Positions 9,040 through 20,611 of a DNA stretch of 64,000 bases are shown here, piece after piece. The position numbers and the translations under genes are program-made. The DNA is taken from the NCBI GenBank assembly GCA_026315105.1, contig CM048751.1, forward strand, positions 332,970,649 to 333,034,648, read 5' to 3'. Each line of letters opens with the position of its first letter. The first letter of the stretch is position 1. Below the pieces are notes generated by a model. That model saw only the letters and a program-made list of their open reading frames with translations. It was not told the DNA's origin and searched no databases. The stretch is from Locusta migratoria. Taxonomy: Eukaryota > Arthropoda > Insecta > Orthoptera > Acrididae.

Positions 9040-9430
9040 ATTATAAGTTTTCAACTCGCCTCAAAGACGTATGCCAAGCTGCAACAAGCACCCAAAAATC
9101 ATACTCGTACACCTGCAACTTGGTTTCGGCAATTATCCTTCAGCAGAAAAATGCTATCATTGATACACTCACACAGTCACATTTCACAGACACACAACTG
9201 TGATCTCCAGCTGCTGCATACAGAGTCCAGCCAAGGCCAGGCCAGTCATAACGCAGCATCCAGAGTTAACAGTTGTGTCTAATGAAATGCGCCTGTGTGA
9301 TTATATGAATAATAGTATGTGTCTTCTTTCAGCTACACTGTGTGTATGAGTATCTTTTTTATGTGGCTGTTACAGCTCAATGTGTCTTTGCAGTGAGCTG
9401 CAAACTATCCTCATTATATTGTTGAATTCC
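9040..9430. repeat. Degenerate foldback of the same superfamily
   Basis: Left end TTCAACTCGCCTCAAAGACGT and right end GTCTTTGCAGTGAGCTGCAAAC are inverted relatives of the two foldbacks upstream. The interior arms pair only in patches. Contains one hammerhead-like core on the left. Confidence 0.65.
9124..9143 (-). ncRNA. Hammerhead-like core, short stem
   Basis: Minus-strand CTGAAGG, a weak stem II (GG...CC), GAAA followed by CC. The last base of the first box is changed. Confidence 0.3.
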
Positions 9431-10378
9431 AAGCTGGGCTTTCGCTTGTTCAGTAATATTATTTATACTTTTTCCAGTGTCAATTAATGTTTTTGATTTC
9501 TGCCCATATTCTCAGTCTGCCCACTGTTCCCTACTTCCTTAGCACATAACTTTGCCTATGAAGTTGTGTTCTCTTGAGCCCAAAGGATACGACATATAAT
9601 CTTGGACTCTGGAAGCTGCCTGTTGCCCTTCATCCATGCATTCTATTCCTAGTCATGCCAGTACATATCGAACACAGAATGCAACATCTGCCCTGCTAGA
9701 TACCAATATTTCTAACAGCATAACAGAAACATGCCTTACTTACCAGTATTTACCCTTGTATCTCTCCCTTTTCATAATTCACTTTCAATGGACAGAAATG
9801 CAGTCATAAACAGTTGTCCTGTTTCTTTACAAAGCACTGATTATGCAATATATATATTTAAGAAGACTGCAAACCAATCTTCTTAGAGACAAATATGAAC
9901 AGTTGTTAATCTGCAACCTACTACTTAAAAATGCAAAAATGTTAGACCAAAAGCTTTATTAGTGCCAACATGATAACACACAAACATGTAAATATAATGT
10001 CTGATCAGTACCTTTTGTGACAGGAAAAATGTTGCATGCAACAAGGGATTCATTCTAACGATCTTGTGGACCTGGCATAGCTCCTACATACAACAAAAAA
10101 GAAAGTAAGTACACAGAAGAATCTAACTAGTTTAAGGAATAAGCAACTTCACATACTAAAGCAAATATACAGGAATAGAAATTAAATAATAGCCTACAAA
10201 TAAAAATTTTGGTTGCAGGATATCAGTCAAAGTGGGCCAATGAATATAAATAATGCAATATGGGTTGCACTACTGTATTGAAAGAAAGTCAGATTTATGC
10301 ACCACCAAGAGCTGGTGATGTTAAAGTTATGTTTATGGCTACTGTCTGCCACAAGAGAGGGACTAAATAACTATTTCT
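9431..10378. other. Unassigned AT-rich sequence
   Basis: No recognised gene or repeat. A 72-base open stretch at 10012-10083 on the minus strand has AG/GT flanks, but the peptide resembles nothing I recognise (see rejected items). Confidence 0.5.
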
Positions 10379-10425
10379 GGGGGGTTCACATTATTGTTGT
10401 TTTGTTGTTGTTGTTGTTGTGGTCT

Positions 10426-11136
10426 TCAGTCCGCAGACTGGTTTGGTGCAGCTCTCCACGCTAACCTGTCCTGTGCAAGTCTCTTCATCGCAGAATACTT
10501 TCGGCAACCTGCATCCCTTTGAATCTGCTTACTGTATTCGTCCCTCGGTCTCCCTCTACGATTTTTACCCCACACACTTCCTTCTAATGCTAAGCTGACG
10601 ATTCCTTGATGTCTCAGGATGTGTCCCACCAACCTATCCCTTCTCTTAGTCAGAATACACCAGAAATTCCTTTTCTCCCCAATTCTGTTGAACATCTCCC
10701 CATTAGTTAAGTGATCTACCCATCTAATTTTCATCATTCGTCTGTAGCACCACATTACAAAAACTTCTATCATATTTTTATCCGAACTCCTTATCGTCCA
10801 TGTTTCACTCCCATACAATGCTACACTCCAGACAAATGCCTTCAGAAAGGACTTCCTAACATTTAAACTAATATTGGATGTCAACAAGTTTCGCTTCTTC
10901 AGAAACAGTTTTCTTCCCAGAGCCATTCTGCATTTTATAGCTTTTTTACTTCGGCCATCAGAAGTTATCTTGCTACCCAAGTAACAAAACTCATCTACTA
11001 CTTTTATTGCCTCCTTACCTAATTTAATTTCTTCAGCATCACCCGATTTTCTGACACTACATTCCATTATCCTTGTTTTACTCTTGTTGATGTTCATCTT
11101 ATAACCTCTTTTCAAGACATTGTCCATTCCATACAA
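10426..11136 (-). pseudogene. RTE LINE C-terminal domain
   Basis: Open for 236 codons. Recognisable blocks: KMNINKSKTRIMECSV, DEFCYLGSKITSDGRSKK, FLKAFVWSVALYGSETWTI and RRMMKIRWVDHLTNGEMFNR, then RRDRLVGHILRH, which are typical of the thumb/C-terminal part of RTE-like LINE proteins. The best preserved part of the element. In the intact protein it follows the reverse-transcriptase palm. The second copy at 20794-21375 matches it in order and content. Confidence 0.85.
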
Positions 11137-12438
11137 TTGCTCTTCCAGATCCTTTTGCGGTCTCTGACAGGATTACTATGTCATTGGCAATTCACAAAGT
11201 TTTTATTTCTTCTCCCTAAACTTTAATTGCCTCTCCAAATTTCTCCTTGCATTCCTTCACTGCTTGCTCAATGTACAGATTGAACAACAATGGCGAAAGG
11301 CTACAACCCTGTCTTACTCCCTTCCCAAGCTCTGCTTCCCTTTCATGCCCTTCGACTCTAATAACCGCTGTTTGGTTTTTGTATAAGTCGAGTATAACTC
11401 TTCGCTCCCTGTATTTTACCCCTGCTACCTTCTGAATTTGAAACAGTGTATTCCAGTCGACGTTGTCAAAACTTTCTTCAAATCTACAAACGCTAAAAAC
11501 GTATGTTTGTCTTTCCTTAGCCCATCTTCTAAGATAAGTCGTAGTGTGAGTATTGCCTCCCGTGTTCCAACATTGCTCCTAAATCCAAACTGATCTTCCC
11601 CAAGGTTGGATTCCATCAGTTTTTCCATTTGTCAGTAAATTATTCGTGTCAGTATCTTGCAACCATGACTTATTAAACTGACAGTTCTGTAATTTTCACA
11701 TTTGTCTGCACTTGCTTTCTTTGGAATTGGAATTACTATATTCTTCTTTAAGTCGGAGGGTATTTGCCCTGTCTCATATATCTTGCATACTAGGTGGAAC
11801 AATTTCTTCGTGACTGGCTTTTCTAATGATATCAGCAGTTCAGACAGGATGTCATTTATTCCAGGGACCTTGTTTCTACTCAAATCTTTTAGTGCTCTGA
11901 CAAATTCTTCTCACAGTATAGTATCTCCTCTCTCATCATCCTCCACATCATCTTCCATTTCTAGAATACTGCTTTCAAGTTTATTTCCTTTGTACAGATC
12001 TTCTATATATTCCTTCCACCTTTCAGTTTTCCCATCTTTACTTAGTACTGGTTTTCCATCCGAGTTCTTGATATTCATACCACTACTTTTCTTGTCCCCA
12101 AATGTCTCTTTCATTTTCCTGTAGGCGGTATCTATCTTTCTCCTATTTATACATTCTTCTACTGTCTTGCATTTCTCCTCAAGCCACTCCTGCTTAGCCA
12201 GTCTGCACTTCCTATCAAGCTCATTTTTCAGACGTCTGTACTCCATTCTGCCTTCTTCATTTGCTGAATTTTTATATTTTCTCCCCTCATCAATTAAGTT
12301 CAGTATATCCTGTTTTATCCAGGGATTTCTATTAGGCCTAGTCCTTATGCCTATATGATCCTCTGCAGACTTCACTACCCTATCTCTCAGAGATATCCAT
12401 TCTTCTTCTACTGTATTACTTTCCCCCGTTTCAGCCAA
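11137..12438 (-). pseudogene. RTE LINE reverse transcriptase, disrupted
   Basis: Fragments on the minus strand in changing frames: a linker with RNPWIKQDILNLIDEGRKYK and REWLEEKC-like text (11911-12438), the RT start NKVPGINDILSELL and PIPKKASADKCENYRTVSL (11632-11883), then EDQFGFRSNVGTREAILTLR and FLAFVDLKK (11425-11628), the latter being the motif A region. Between 11137 and 11420 the palm motif region is frameshifted. The frame is lost at several joints, so this cannot be translated as one protein. Confidence 0.8.
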
Positions 12439-12465
12439 TCCTTGCCTAATGCTCCCTCTGAAACC

Positions 12466-12841
12466 CTACACCACCTCTGGCTCCTTCAATTTGTCCAGGT
12501 TCCATCTCCTAACTTTTCTACCTTTCTGCAGTCTCTTGAGTTTTAATCTGCAGTTCATAAAAAATAAGCTATGGTCAGAGTCTATATCTGCCCCTGGATA
12601 TGTCTTACAATTTAAAACCTGGTTCCTAAATATATTACTTAGCATTTTAAAGTCAATTTGGTTCCGTCCAGTGTCTCCTGGTCTCTTACACGTATACAGC
12701 CTTCTTTCATGATGTTTAAACCAAGTGTTGGTGATCATTAAACTGTGCTCTGCACAGAATTCTACCAAACGATTTTCTCTTTCATTCCTTTTTCCCCAGT
12801 CTGTATTCACTTACTACATTTCCTTCTCTTCCCTTTCCTAA
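12466..12841 (-). pseudogene. RTE LINE endonuclease, C-terminal part
   Basis: Minus-strand blocks RENRLVEFCAEHSLMITNTW, RNQIDFKMLS and DIDSDHSLFFMNCRLKLK, the last being the Ser-Asp-His end of an apurinic-type (EEP) endonuclease. This domain nicks the target DNA. Its N-terminal parts lie at 14127-14298 and 16455-16690, separated by later insertions. Confidence 0.8.
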
Positions 12842-14118
12842 AGTCCTGTGAAGTTGACACCCCTTTTTTGGAAAATGTACATTTTTTCAGAGTTCTAGAC
12901 AGATATGCAATAATTCTGGAGTTCTCTGTACAAAATTTAAATAGTTCTGCAGAATTTCGCCGAAAAAAATAGTAAAAATTACCACAAACTTGAGGTTTTT
13001 TTTTAATAATTATTTGCCTGTTTGCACAAACATAGTTCTGATCACATTTCTAAATAGCTCTCAAAGAGTTCTACAGGAAATCCTAATAACATTTTTCTGT
13101 GCAGATTATACTTTATCAGATAAATGCAGTAATGTGGAATTCATTTTCACGTTACTGTAAATTGGCATCATTTTTTTCGAGAAATACACTTGAGTTCTGT
13201 GTACATATACTATAGTTCTAGAGTTCATGTGAATATTTCTATGTAATTGCCCCAAAAAAAATTATGTTCACAATTTTGAATATCTGATAAGCTGTCTTAT
13301 TTGTGCCCCTTATTCGAGAAATATACATTTTTCTTAGGTCTTGACGATATTCTATCTGCTTCACATTTAATTTGTTGTTTTTACGTCTGAGTGATTACTG
13401 CTTATCGTAAACAAGAACTATTGTACATGTCCCTAGAACTCTGGAAAAAAGTCTAATTTTTTGAAAAAAAAACTGGTGCAAGTTCCACAGTAGCATGTAA
13501 ATGGATACTCCATTACTGTAATTACCTCATAAAGTATAATATGCACATAAAATGCTATTAGGATTTCCTGTATAACTCTTTGAGAGCTATTTAGAACTGT
13601 GATCAGAACTATGTTTGCGCTAATAGGCAAATAATTATTTTAAAAAAACTAAAAAAAAACTCAAGTTTGTGGTAATTTTTACTATTTTTTCAGCGAAATT
13701 CTACAGAACTATTTAAATTTTGTACAGAGAACTCCAGAACTACTGCATATCTGTCTAGAACTCTGAAAAAAATGAACATTTTTGAGAAAAGGGGTGCCAA
13801 CTTCACAGTAGCGTGTAAATGGATTCCCGATTATTGCAATTATGTCATGAAGTATAATCTGCACAGAAAAATGTCACTACGATTTCCTGTAGAACTCTTT
13901 GGGAGCTATTTAGAACTGTGATCAGAACTATGTTTGTACAATTAGGCAAAAATTATTTTGAAAAAACTAAATTTTGCGGTAATTTTCGTATTTTTTGGTG
14001 AAATTTTGCAGAACTATTTAAATTTTGTACAGAGAACTCCAGAACTACTGTATATCTGTCTAGAACTCTGAAAAAAATGTACATTTTCCAAAAAAGGGGT
14101 GCCAACTTCACAGGACTC
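12842..14118. mobile_element. TIR/foldback DNA element with 8-bp target duplication
   Basis: TTTCCTAA occurs at both edges (12834-12841, 14119-14126). Ends are inverted: AGTCCTGTGAAGTTG on the left and CAACTTCACAGGACTC on the right. The left third (12842-13150) is an inverted relative of the right part, which itself contains two tandem units of about 320 bases (about 13470-13795 and 13796-14118). No transposase. The superfamily is uncertain; 8-bp duplications occur in several DNA transposon groups. Confidence 0.8.
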
Positions 14119-14126
14119 TTTCCTAA

Positions 14127-14298
14127 GACCGAGTTCCAGTCCCCCATCACAATCAAGTTTTCATCTCCCTTAATTTTCTGAATAATTTCTTGTACCTCCT
14201 CATACATTTGTTCGATATCATAATCATCGGCAGAGCTAGTTGGCATATACACTTTAACTATTGTAGTCAGTGTTGGTTTTGTGTCTATCTTTACTATG
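14127..14298 (-). pseudogene. RTE LINE endonuclease, middle part
   Basis: Minus-strand KPTLTTIVKVYMPTSSADD and LIVMGDWNSVLGKS; the latter is the GDWN catalytic block of EEP nucleases. Split from its neighbours by the insertions on either side. Confidence 0.8.
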
Positions 14299-14383
14299 TG
14301 CATTTTCAACTTTTCATGGTGTAATGTATAGTCCACTAGATTTCGGGAATGCAGCCGCGTAAAATTCACTTCTTCTGCTGATG

Positions 14384-14414
14384 TTTTGGCCGCGTACATT
14401 CTGGCCATCTTCAG
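14384..14414 (-). ncRNA. Hammerhead-like core, left terminus of PLE-2
   Basis: Minus-strand CTGAAGA, T, GGCC stem pairing with GGCC across a 12-base loop, then AAAA for GAAA. Confidence 0.45.
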
Positions 14415-14559
14415 AGTGAGTCGAAGACTGTCGACGAGATGCTGGGCGCGGCCTTATAAGCCTGATCGTGGTGGCAATGCGAATTTGCATCACAGGTGCT
14501 GGTTTACTGCATATTGAGGTACTCACATACGTGCGCCCCCCGTGTTTCTATGCATAGAC

Positions 14560-15380
14560 ACAGTTGTTTTACGTGCTGACAAAGGCAACGCCACCGTCCT
14601 GCTGCCTCGTGAAGACTACAATGAAAAGATCTATGGTTTATTAAGTTCTGGCGCGTACCGGAAGATCAACAAAGACCCAACTAGCAAGGTGACAATAAGT
14701 ATACTGAATACTTAGTCACTAGAACCTGAAGTTATAAGTTGCTTAAAAACGTGAGGTGCTGTACCACCGAGATTTTACGGGCTTCCTAAAGTCCACAAAC
14801 TGGATAAGGCTGAGCGTCTGGAGGATCTGCCTATGCGGCCAAAAACAAGCACAATTGGTTCACCTACCTACCTTTCTGCCCAGTATTTGGCTTCGCTGTT
14901 AAAGCCATTGGTAGGGAAATGTAGTCACCACATCTGAAATTCTGCAGATTTTATTCAAAGACTCAACCACCTCAGGCTTAATAGTACAGATGTACTGGTG
15001 AGTTTTGACGTGGTATCATTATATACCAAGGTACCTGTACAGGATTCTCTTTCTCTAATCGGCCAACATTTTGACAAGGATATCACCGCCTTATTTGAAC
15101 ATGTACTGACGTCATCTTATTTTCAGTTTAATGGTGACTTTTATGAGCAAATTGACAGAGTTGCCATGGGAAGCCCCCTATTCCCTCTGGTAGCGAATTT
15201 CTTCATGGAAGACTTCGAGGACTCGGCAAGTTTTAAACCAACGGTCTTCTGGAGATACGTGGATGACACGTTTATAGTATGACCCCTCGGGAAGGATGAG
15301 TTACATCGATTTCTTCACCATCTGAACTCCATCCACGCTAATATCAAATTTACTATGGAAATGGAAAAAGATGGCTGCCT
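14560..15380 (+). pseudogene. PLE-2 reverse transcriptase, disrupted
   Basis: Plus-strand remnants: ADKGNATVLLPREDYNEKI near the start (frames shifted), FYGLPKVHKLDKAERLEDL, then 14998-15282 open with SFDVVSLYTKVPVQDSL (motif A), YEQIDRVAMGSPLFPLVANF and the catalytic RYVDDTFIV. A stop follows directly after that motif at 15283. Several stops upstream too. The protein is the RT of a Penelope-like element; this copy is dead. It is clearly a different family from PLE-1, which has FIDDIF and different linkers. Confidence 0.85.
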
Positions 15381-15389
15381 CCCTTTTTT

Positions 15390-16262
15390 TTGGATGTACT
15401 TGTTCGTCAAAAAGCTGATGGTACATTAGAACATGCAGTATATCGGAAACCAACCCATACGAATCTGTATTTACATGCCAGTAGCTGCCATCATCCCTCA
15501 CAAACCGCAGGGGTCCTTAAGACATTGGTGCACAGAGCACATTGTATATCAGACGATGGCAACTTGCAGGAAGAGCTCACACACCTGAAGAGCATTTTCA
15601 AAGCAAATGGATATTCGCAGCAACAGATTCGCAGAGCATTCGATGTGAGTCCAAGAATGCAAGCACGAGACGTAGTAGAAGAAGACAAAAATAATAGTTA
15701 TAGATCAAGAGCCTTCTTACCTTACGTGGGCCCTCTTTCATCAAAGATAAGCCGCATTCTCGACAAACATCGTGTTAAGGTTATCTTCCAGCCACCAGTG
15801 AAAATTGCAGCCTTACTCGGGTCAGTAAAGGATGTTTTGTTGCTTCGCAAGTCAGGTGTGTACCAGATCCCTTGCGGAAATTGTGATAATTCATATATAG
15901 GCCAGACAATGTGCACTGTCCACAAGAGATGCATTGAACACAGAAGATATACTCGCCTATTACAGCCAGACAAGTCAGCTGTGGCTGAACATTGCATAGA
16001 AACTGGCCATTCCATGGACTATAGTGATGTGAAGATTTTGACACCCATATCTTCGTTTTGGGATGCTATATTTAAGGAAGCTGTTGAAATTAGACTGGCC
16101 AACAACTTATTAAACAGAGACAAGGGTTATAATTTACATACAGCTTGGAACCCTGCACTTGGAGTATTGAAATCACAGAGAAGACGTGAAGGTGTTGCCG
16201 CTGCCGAGCATATATCAATAAGTGAACACCGGAGCGCTTCCGCCACGGGGGGCGCACGCGTG
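15390..16262 (+). pseudogene. PLE-2 C-terminal region with GIY-YIG endonuclease
   Basis: Open from 15390 and continuing past the element body. Contains HAVYRKPTHTNLYLHASSCH, then a GIY-YIG domain: GVYQIPCGNCDNSYIGQT followed by RCIEHRRYTR and AVAEHCIETGHSMDY. In-frame reading continues into the terminal repeat, which is not expected to be coding. The RT and endonuclease halves are separated by a stop and frame change near 15380, so no full protein can be made. Confidence 0.85.
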
Positions 16263-16371
16263 AGTACTTCGATATGCAGTAAACCAGCATCAGTGATGCG
16301 CACACGCATTGCCACCGCGATCAGGCTTATAAGGCCGCACCCGGAACCTCGTCGACAGTCTTTGACACACT

Positions 16372-16402
16372 CTGAAGATGGCTGGAAGGTACGTGGCCGA
16401 AA
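16372..16402 (+). ncRNA. Hammerhead-like core, right terminus of PLE-2
   Basis: CTGAAGA (16372-16378), T, GGC (16380-16382) pairing with GCC (16396-16398), long loop, GAAA (16399-16402). Confidence 0.5.
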
Positions 16403-16454
16403 TATCAGCAGAAGAAGTGAATTTTACGCAGCTGCATTTCCGAAATCTAATGGA

Positions 16455-16690
16455 CTATCTTTACTATGATAATGTGTTCACTACGCTGTTCATAGTAACT
16501 TACCTGCATTCCTATTTTCTTATTCATTATTAGACCTAATCCTGCATTACCACCAACTGATTTTGTATTTATAACCCTGTACTCACCTGACCAGAAATCC
16601 TGTTCATCTTGCCACTGAACTTCAGTAATCCCTACCATATCTAACTTTAACCTATCCAGATTGCCTTTCAGATTTTCTAATTGACCTACG
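16455..16690 (-). pseudogene. RTE LINE endonuclease, N-terminal part
   Basis: Minus-strand LKLDMVGITEVQWQDEQDFW and NAGLGLIMNKKIG; the Glu in ITEVQW is the metal-binding position of EEP nucleases. The remaining 16691-17150 is the LINE 5' region. Confidence 0.8.
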
Positions 16691-17418
16691 TGATTAAGGG
16701 TTAGAACATTTCACACTCCGATCCGTAGAAACCCTGTCCTTTTTTTCTTGATGCGGTCATCCTCCTGAGTAGTCCTCGCCCGGGACTATTTTACCTCCGG
16801 AATATATTACCCAAGAAGACGCCATCACCATATATTCATACAGTAGAACTGCATGTCCTTGGTAAAAGTAACAACTGTAGTTTCCCCTTGCTTTCAGCTG
16901 TTCTCAGTAACTGCATGGCAAAGCCATGTTAGCTGATGTTACAAGGCCAGATTAGTCAATCATCCAGACTGTTGCCCCTATAACTACTGAAAAGGCTGCT
17001 GCCCTTCTTCAGGAACCACACGTTCGTCTGGCCTCTCCACAGATACCTCTCCGCTGTGGTTGCACCTATGATACAGCTATCTGTATCGAAGAGGCATGCA
17101 AGCCACCCCACCTCGGCAATGTCTGTGGTTCATGGGGAAGGGGGGGGGAGGGGGGGTTCACATTACAATTCAATAAAATTATGAAATCCAGATATATATT
17201 GCCAATTAATGTTTATTAATTATCAGTCATCTCTGGGCTGCAACAAACACAAGGAGAACACAATAAACTCTAAACATCAATGTAGCAATTGCTAATTGAT
17301 GCCACTTTGGCATTTATGCTTAGCTATATCAAAGAGAAAAATAGTTTCATAAAACACAATGCACATATAGATACGTCATCTCATAACAATGTGCTATCAA
17401 AGATTAACTATGGTTGCC

Positions 17419-17419
<1 letters not shown>

Positions 17420-17457
<38 letters not shown>
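17420..17457. repeat. (TTA)n microsatellite
   Basis: Twelve or so uninterrupted TTA units. Confidence 0.95.
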
Positions 17458-17458
<1 letters not shown>

Positions 17459-18204
17459 TTATTTTTTTACACTGGATCCCATGACAACACCAGGCCGTTG
17501 GGGTACCCAAATATTAGCTGTGTATTAACAGTATTCCTTCACTTAAACTGGTATTTTTTTAAACAGGATTTTTATGGTACAGTACAAATGACAGGGGCTT
17601 CAGTAATCTATTTTGCCTGAATAGCTAAATCCAGCCACACTTCACTGTGGCTCAGTCTTTATAAAAACAAATGGGAAAGTACATACAAGTATTCTCGCAA
17701 ACACATATTCACTGAGAAAACACACCAATCAAATCAATACCTCGCTCAGCCTTGCTGTGGCTGCTTGGAATGATATGAAAGGATGAAAAAATATATTAAA
17801 AAATCACTCTGGCATGTTTTATGGCTCACTTTAGGTTTTCCTGCAGTTGTATGATATTTGCAAAAATTTCAGAAAAAATAATAAAAAATTATGGATGATA
17901 CAATTATGACTCTACTATTGTGATAACATCTATACACTCAACATGTATTATTCTCTCAGGCTGTATTTTAACAAACAGCCAAAATTATTTGACACTTGAG
18001 TTTAGCTTTGACAAACATAAACTTTCAATTTAACTTTTATCTCTTTGAACTATCATTTTAATATCTCTCCCACATTTCCATTATCTTTTTTCTATTAAAT
18101 TACTATCATCTGTCTTGCTGTGGTAGTTTGTCAACTTTTTTTTTACGACTATTTTCTTTGCCTGAACTGGTTTACCTAAAATTAGGTGACAGTGTCAAAT
18201 CGCT

Positions 18205-18205
<1 letters not shown>

Positions 18206-18278
<73 letters not shown>
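18206..18278. repeat. Poly-T tract
   Basis: 73 consecutive T. It could be the tail of a minus-strand retroposon, but no body is recognised beside it. Confidence 0.95.
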
Positions 18279-18281
<3 letters not shown>

Positions 18282-18445
18282 TATCTCTGAAACAGTGCAA
18301 GTTCTGTAAATAACATAACAGAGGAAAAAGTTGAGAATTTTCTCCTCTACAAATATGTTTATTTAATTTTCATCTCAGATGAGCAGTTAAGGCGTTATTC
18401 ACAATCAAATTTCCTGCTGTCAAAAGGCCATCATGAATGGCCTAC
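18282..18445 (+). repeat. Diverged direct repeat, copy A
   Basis: Shares GAGAATTTTCTCCTCTACAA and flanking blocks (CTCTGAAACAGTGCAA, CAGATGAGCAGTTAAGG) with 28542-28702 in the same orientation. The two copies flank the Tigger/LINE block. Confidence 0.7.
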
Positions 18446-18962
18446 TTTTATTGTTACTAACCTATTTTTTGTCCAAAATATTTTAAAAGGGAGTATCTGA
18501 CCAATGATGGCCAACAATTAAGTCTGTAAAATTTAATGCCGATCGGTTGAATGGTGCAACCTAAAAAGCTCAAACACATTACAGACAGTCAGTGTCAAAT
18601 CACATTTTTGCAAATACAGTATAACCTGGTTAGCGCAAACCCGTATAAGACAAACTTGTGGTAAACACAAAAAATTATAATAATAATAAATAAATAAATA
18701 AATAATTTGGTCCCACCAGGAACAGATTAAATCATATGGTATGTTTTATAGGTTAAAAACGAATTTCAGTTAAGAAGAATTACGAACTCTGTTTGTTCCT
18801 CGGTAATTAAATTTCACTGTAACACAAACTTCCGAGTATTCTACAGCGTAATTTTCTTCTTCTCCTAAATGAATGTAGGTAAAAAGCTCATTATACTTAT
18901 TGTTGACTCCTTGAGCTCCCCCCCCCCTTCCCCCTCTCCACAGACCTTGCTCCAGCCTTCCC

Positions 18963-18964
<2 letters not shown>

Positions 18965-19043
<79 letters not shown>

Positions 19044-19044
19044 G
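18965..19044. repeat. (GA)n followed by poly-G
   Basis: About 34 GA units then 12 G. Lies inside the Tigger 5' region. Confidence 0.95.
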
Positions 19045-19327
19045 TAAAAAAGAAAGGGATCAATTCTCCCAATATGAGTAAAGGTGCAGCGCAGCCTCCC
19101 TTTATTTATTTATTTTTGGAAATCACGCAGCTCAGTGATTGCCCTCAACCCCCACCAGACCATGATCCTGGATTTGCCACTGTTGTAAGACATTCAATAA
19201 TGTGTGCAGAAGCATTTAGGAAAGCAATCAGTGCCAGATTTGACAGGTGTTCTGTTAGTCATAGCCATATCGAATTGGAATACTGAACAAAAACTACAGA
19301 TACAACCAGTATCGTAACACGTGAATA

Positions 19328-19878
19328 TGGCACAAAGGAAACAGATAGCTCTAAATGTACAGCTAAAGCTTGAGATTCTGGATGAAGTGGACCACAATTT
19401 TGAATATCTAAATCTACTTTATCTGTAATTATTAAGAATAGAGAAAAATTATTAATGCTGCCACATCAGGTTCTAGAAACAAATCTAAGTGACTTTGTAC
19501 CGCCAAGTATGAAGACATTGAGACATTACTGCTAGAATGGTTCAATCATATGTGTACATCTTACATACCTTTAATTGACCCTATGAGTCAAAAGAAATTG
19601 ATATTGATATTGCTAAAGACTTACGTTATTCTGCTGGTTGGTTGTAACGGTCCCAAAGGAGACATTTAATTTCATCTGTACAGATTTGAAATGAAGTAAA
19701 TAAAGTTGATGAAGAAAGTGTGAACAGCTGGTTGCATGAATTCAACTGAGTGAGGGAGAAGTATGCCTCATGTGATGTGTTTAATGTGGTTGAAACTGGA
19801 CTGTTCTACCTTCTTTTCCCAAATCACACCCTGGGGATAAAAGGTGAGAAGTGTCACAGTCGAGCACGAAGCAAACAA
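19328..19878 (+). pseudogene. Tigger transposase, N-terminal half, decayed
   Basis: Begins with MAQRKQIALNVQLKLEILDEV, the CENP-B/pogo-type helix-turn-helix start, and ends with YASCDVFNVVETGLFYLLF plus GIKGEKCHSRARSKQ. The first catalytic Asp of the DDE core (normally in NADETGLFY) is Val here. Several stops lie between. The LINE fragment at 19880 interrupts it. Transposases of this family cut and paste the element at TA sites. Confidence 0.85.
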
Positions 19879-19879
19879 C

Positions 19880-20235
19880 ATCTACATCTACATAGATACT
19901 CTGCAAATCACATTTAAGTGCCTGGCAGAGGGTTCATTAACCACTTTCACAACCTTTCTCTACTGATCCATTCTCTAATAGAGCGCGGGAAGAAAGAACA
20001 CCTAAATCATTCCGTTTTCGATCTGATTTCTCTTATTTTATTGGGATGGTCATGTCTCCCTAAGTAGGTGGGTGCTAGCAAAATATTTTCACATTCAGAA
20101 GTAAAAGTCGGTGACTGAAACTTCACAAACAGATCATGCCACAATGAATAACATCTTTCTTTTAATGATTTCCACCCCAATTCTTGCAACATTTCCGTGA
20201 TGCTTCCCATTTGCAAAAATTTCCACTTATCTCTA
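19880..20235 (-). mobile_element. LINE 3' end fragment (same superfamily as 1-957)
   Basis: Starts with the 3' block ACATCTACATCTACATAGAT and CTCTGCAAATCACATTTAAG. Minus-strand translation 20007-20216 includes LLAPTYLGRHDHPNKIREIR, matching the C-terminal end of the RT at 35303. Strongly 5' truncated. Confidence 0.8.
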
Positions 20236-20611
20236 TACAGCTAACTGTTGAGCATGATTTATGCACATTCAGAACACCACCATGCCAGTATTACCACCTC
20301 CTGTCCCTCTCATTCTCATCACCCACTTGAGGCACAAACACTACTGTTACATCAACAAACTTCATTACACCTTCACCAATTTCATGTGTGTTCAAATAAA
20401 AGGTATCATCATCATCTGATAAAAACAATGCTGTATCCTCATCACCACTACTGGTCACAGTCTTCTTGGGAATCTAAAAATTAAAATCCATCTTGGAAAG
20501 TAGACCATATATTTGCTCAAGTTCACACATTTCAATTTTATTGCACATTTCACACATATAACATCAGCAGATAAGCACCATGCTAAAGTTAATATACTCT
20601 AAATATGTTGT
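20236..20611. other. Unassigned stretch between two LINE fragments
   Basis: CA-rich, no recognised element. May be the 5' continuation of the preceding LINE or an unknown insertion. Confidence 0.45.

Larger units (their letters stand above)
14299..16454 (+). mobile_element. Penelope-like element PLE-2 with inverted termini and 14-bp target duplication
   Basis: CTATCTTTACTATG flanks the element at 14285-14298 and 16455-16468. The left about 200 bases (14335-14535) are an inverted copy of the right terminus (about 16245-16440), a typical PLE arrangement. Between them is a 5'-truncated plus-strand body with RT and GIY-YIG sequences. Each terminus carries a hammerhead-like core. It was inserted into the endonuclease of the RTE LINE. 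Confidence 0.9.
10394..17150 (-). mobile_element. RTE-type LINE, nearly full length, broken by two later insertions
   Basis: LINE sequence occupies 10394-12841, 14127-14298 and 16455-17150, about 3.3 kb in total, the usual size of an RTE-clade element. A 15-base target duplication (GGGGGGTTCACATTA) lies at 10379-10393 and 17151-17165. The 3' end has a (TTG)n tail at 10396-10421. Order on the minus strand: 5' region, apurinic-type endonuclease, reverse transcriptase, C-terminal domain. Stops and frameshifts are frequent, so it is inactive. Confidence 0.85.
17166..18281. other. Unassigned AT-rich sequence with microsatellites
   Basis: Holds (TTA)n at 17420-17457 and a 73-base poly-T at 18206-18278. 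Nothing else recognised. Confidence 0.6.

Noticed and set aside
10012..10083. A 72-base minus-strand open stretch with AG and GT flanks, phase 0-0, which could follow the anoctamin exon at 32817
   Set aside because: The 24-residue peptide has no similarity to the anoctamin region that should come next, and AG/GT flanked short frames are common by chance.
17289..17620. Leu- or Ile-rich frames that look like membrane segments
   Set aside because: Translations of the (TTA)n microsatellite.
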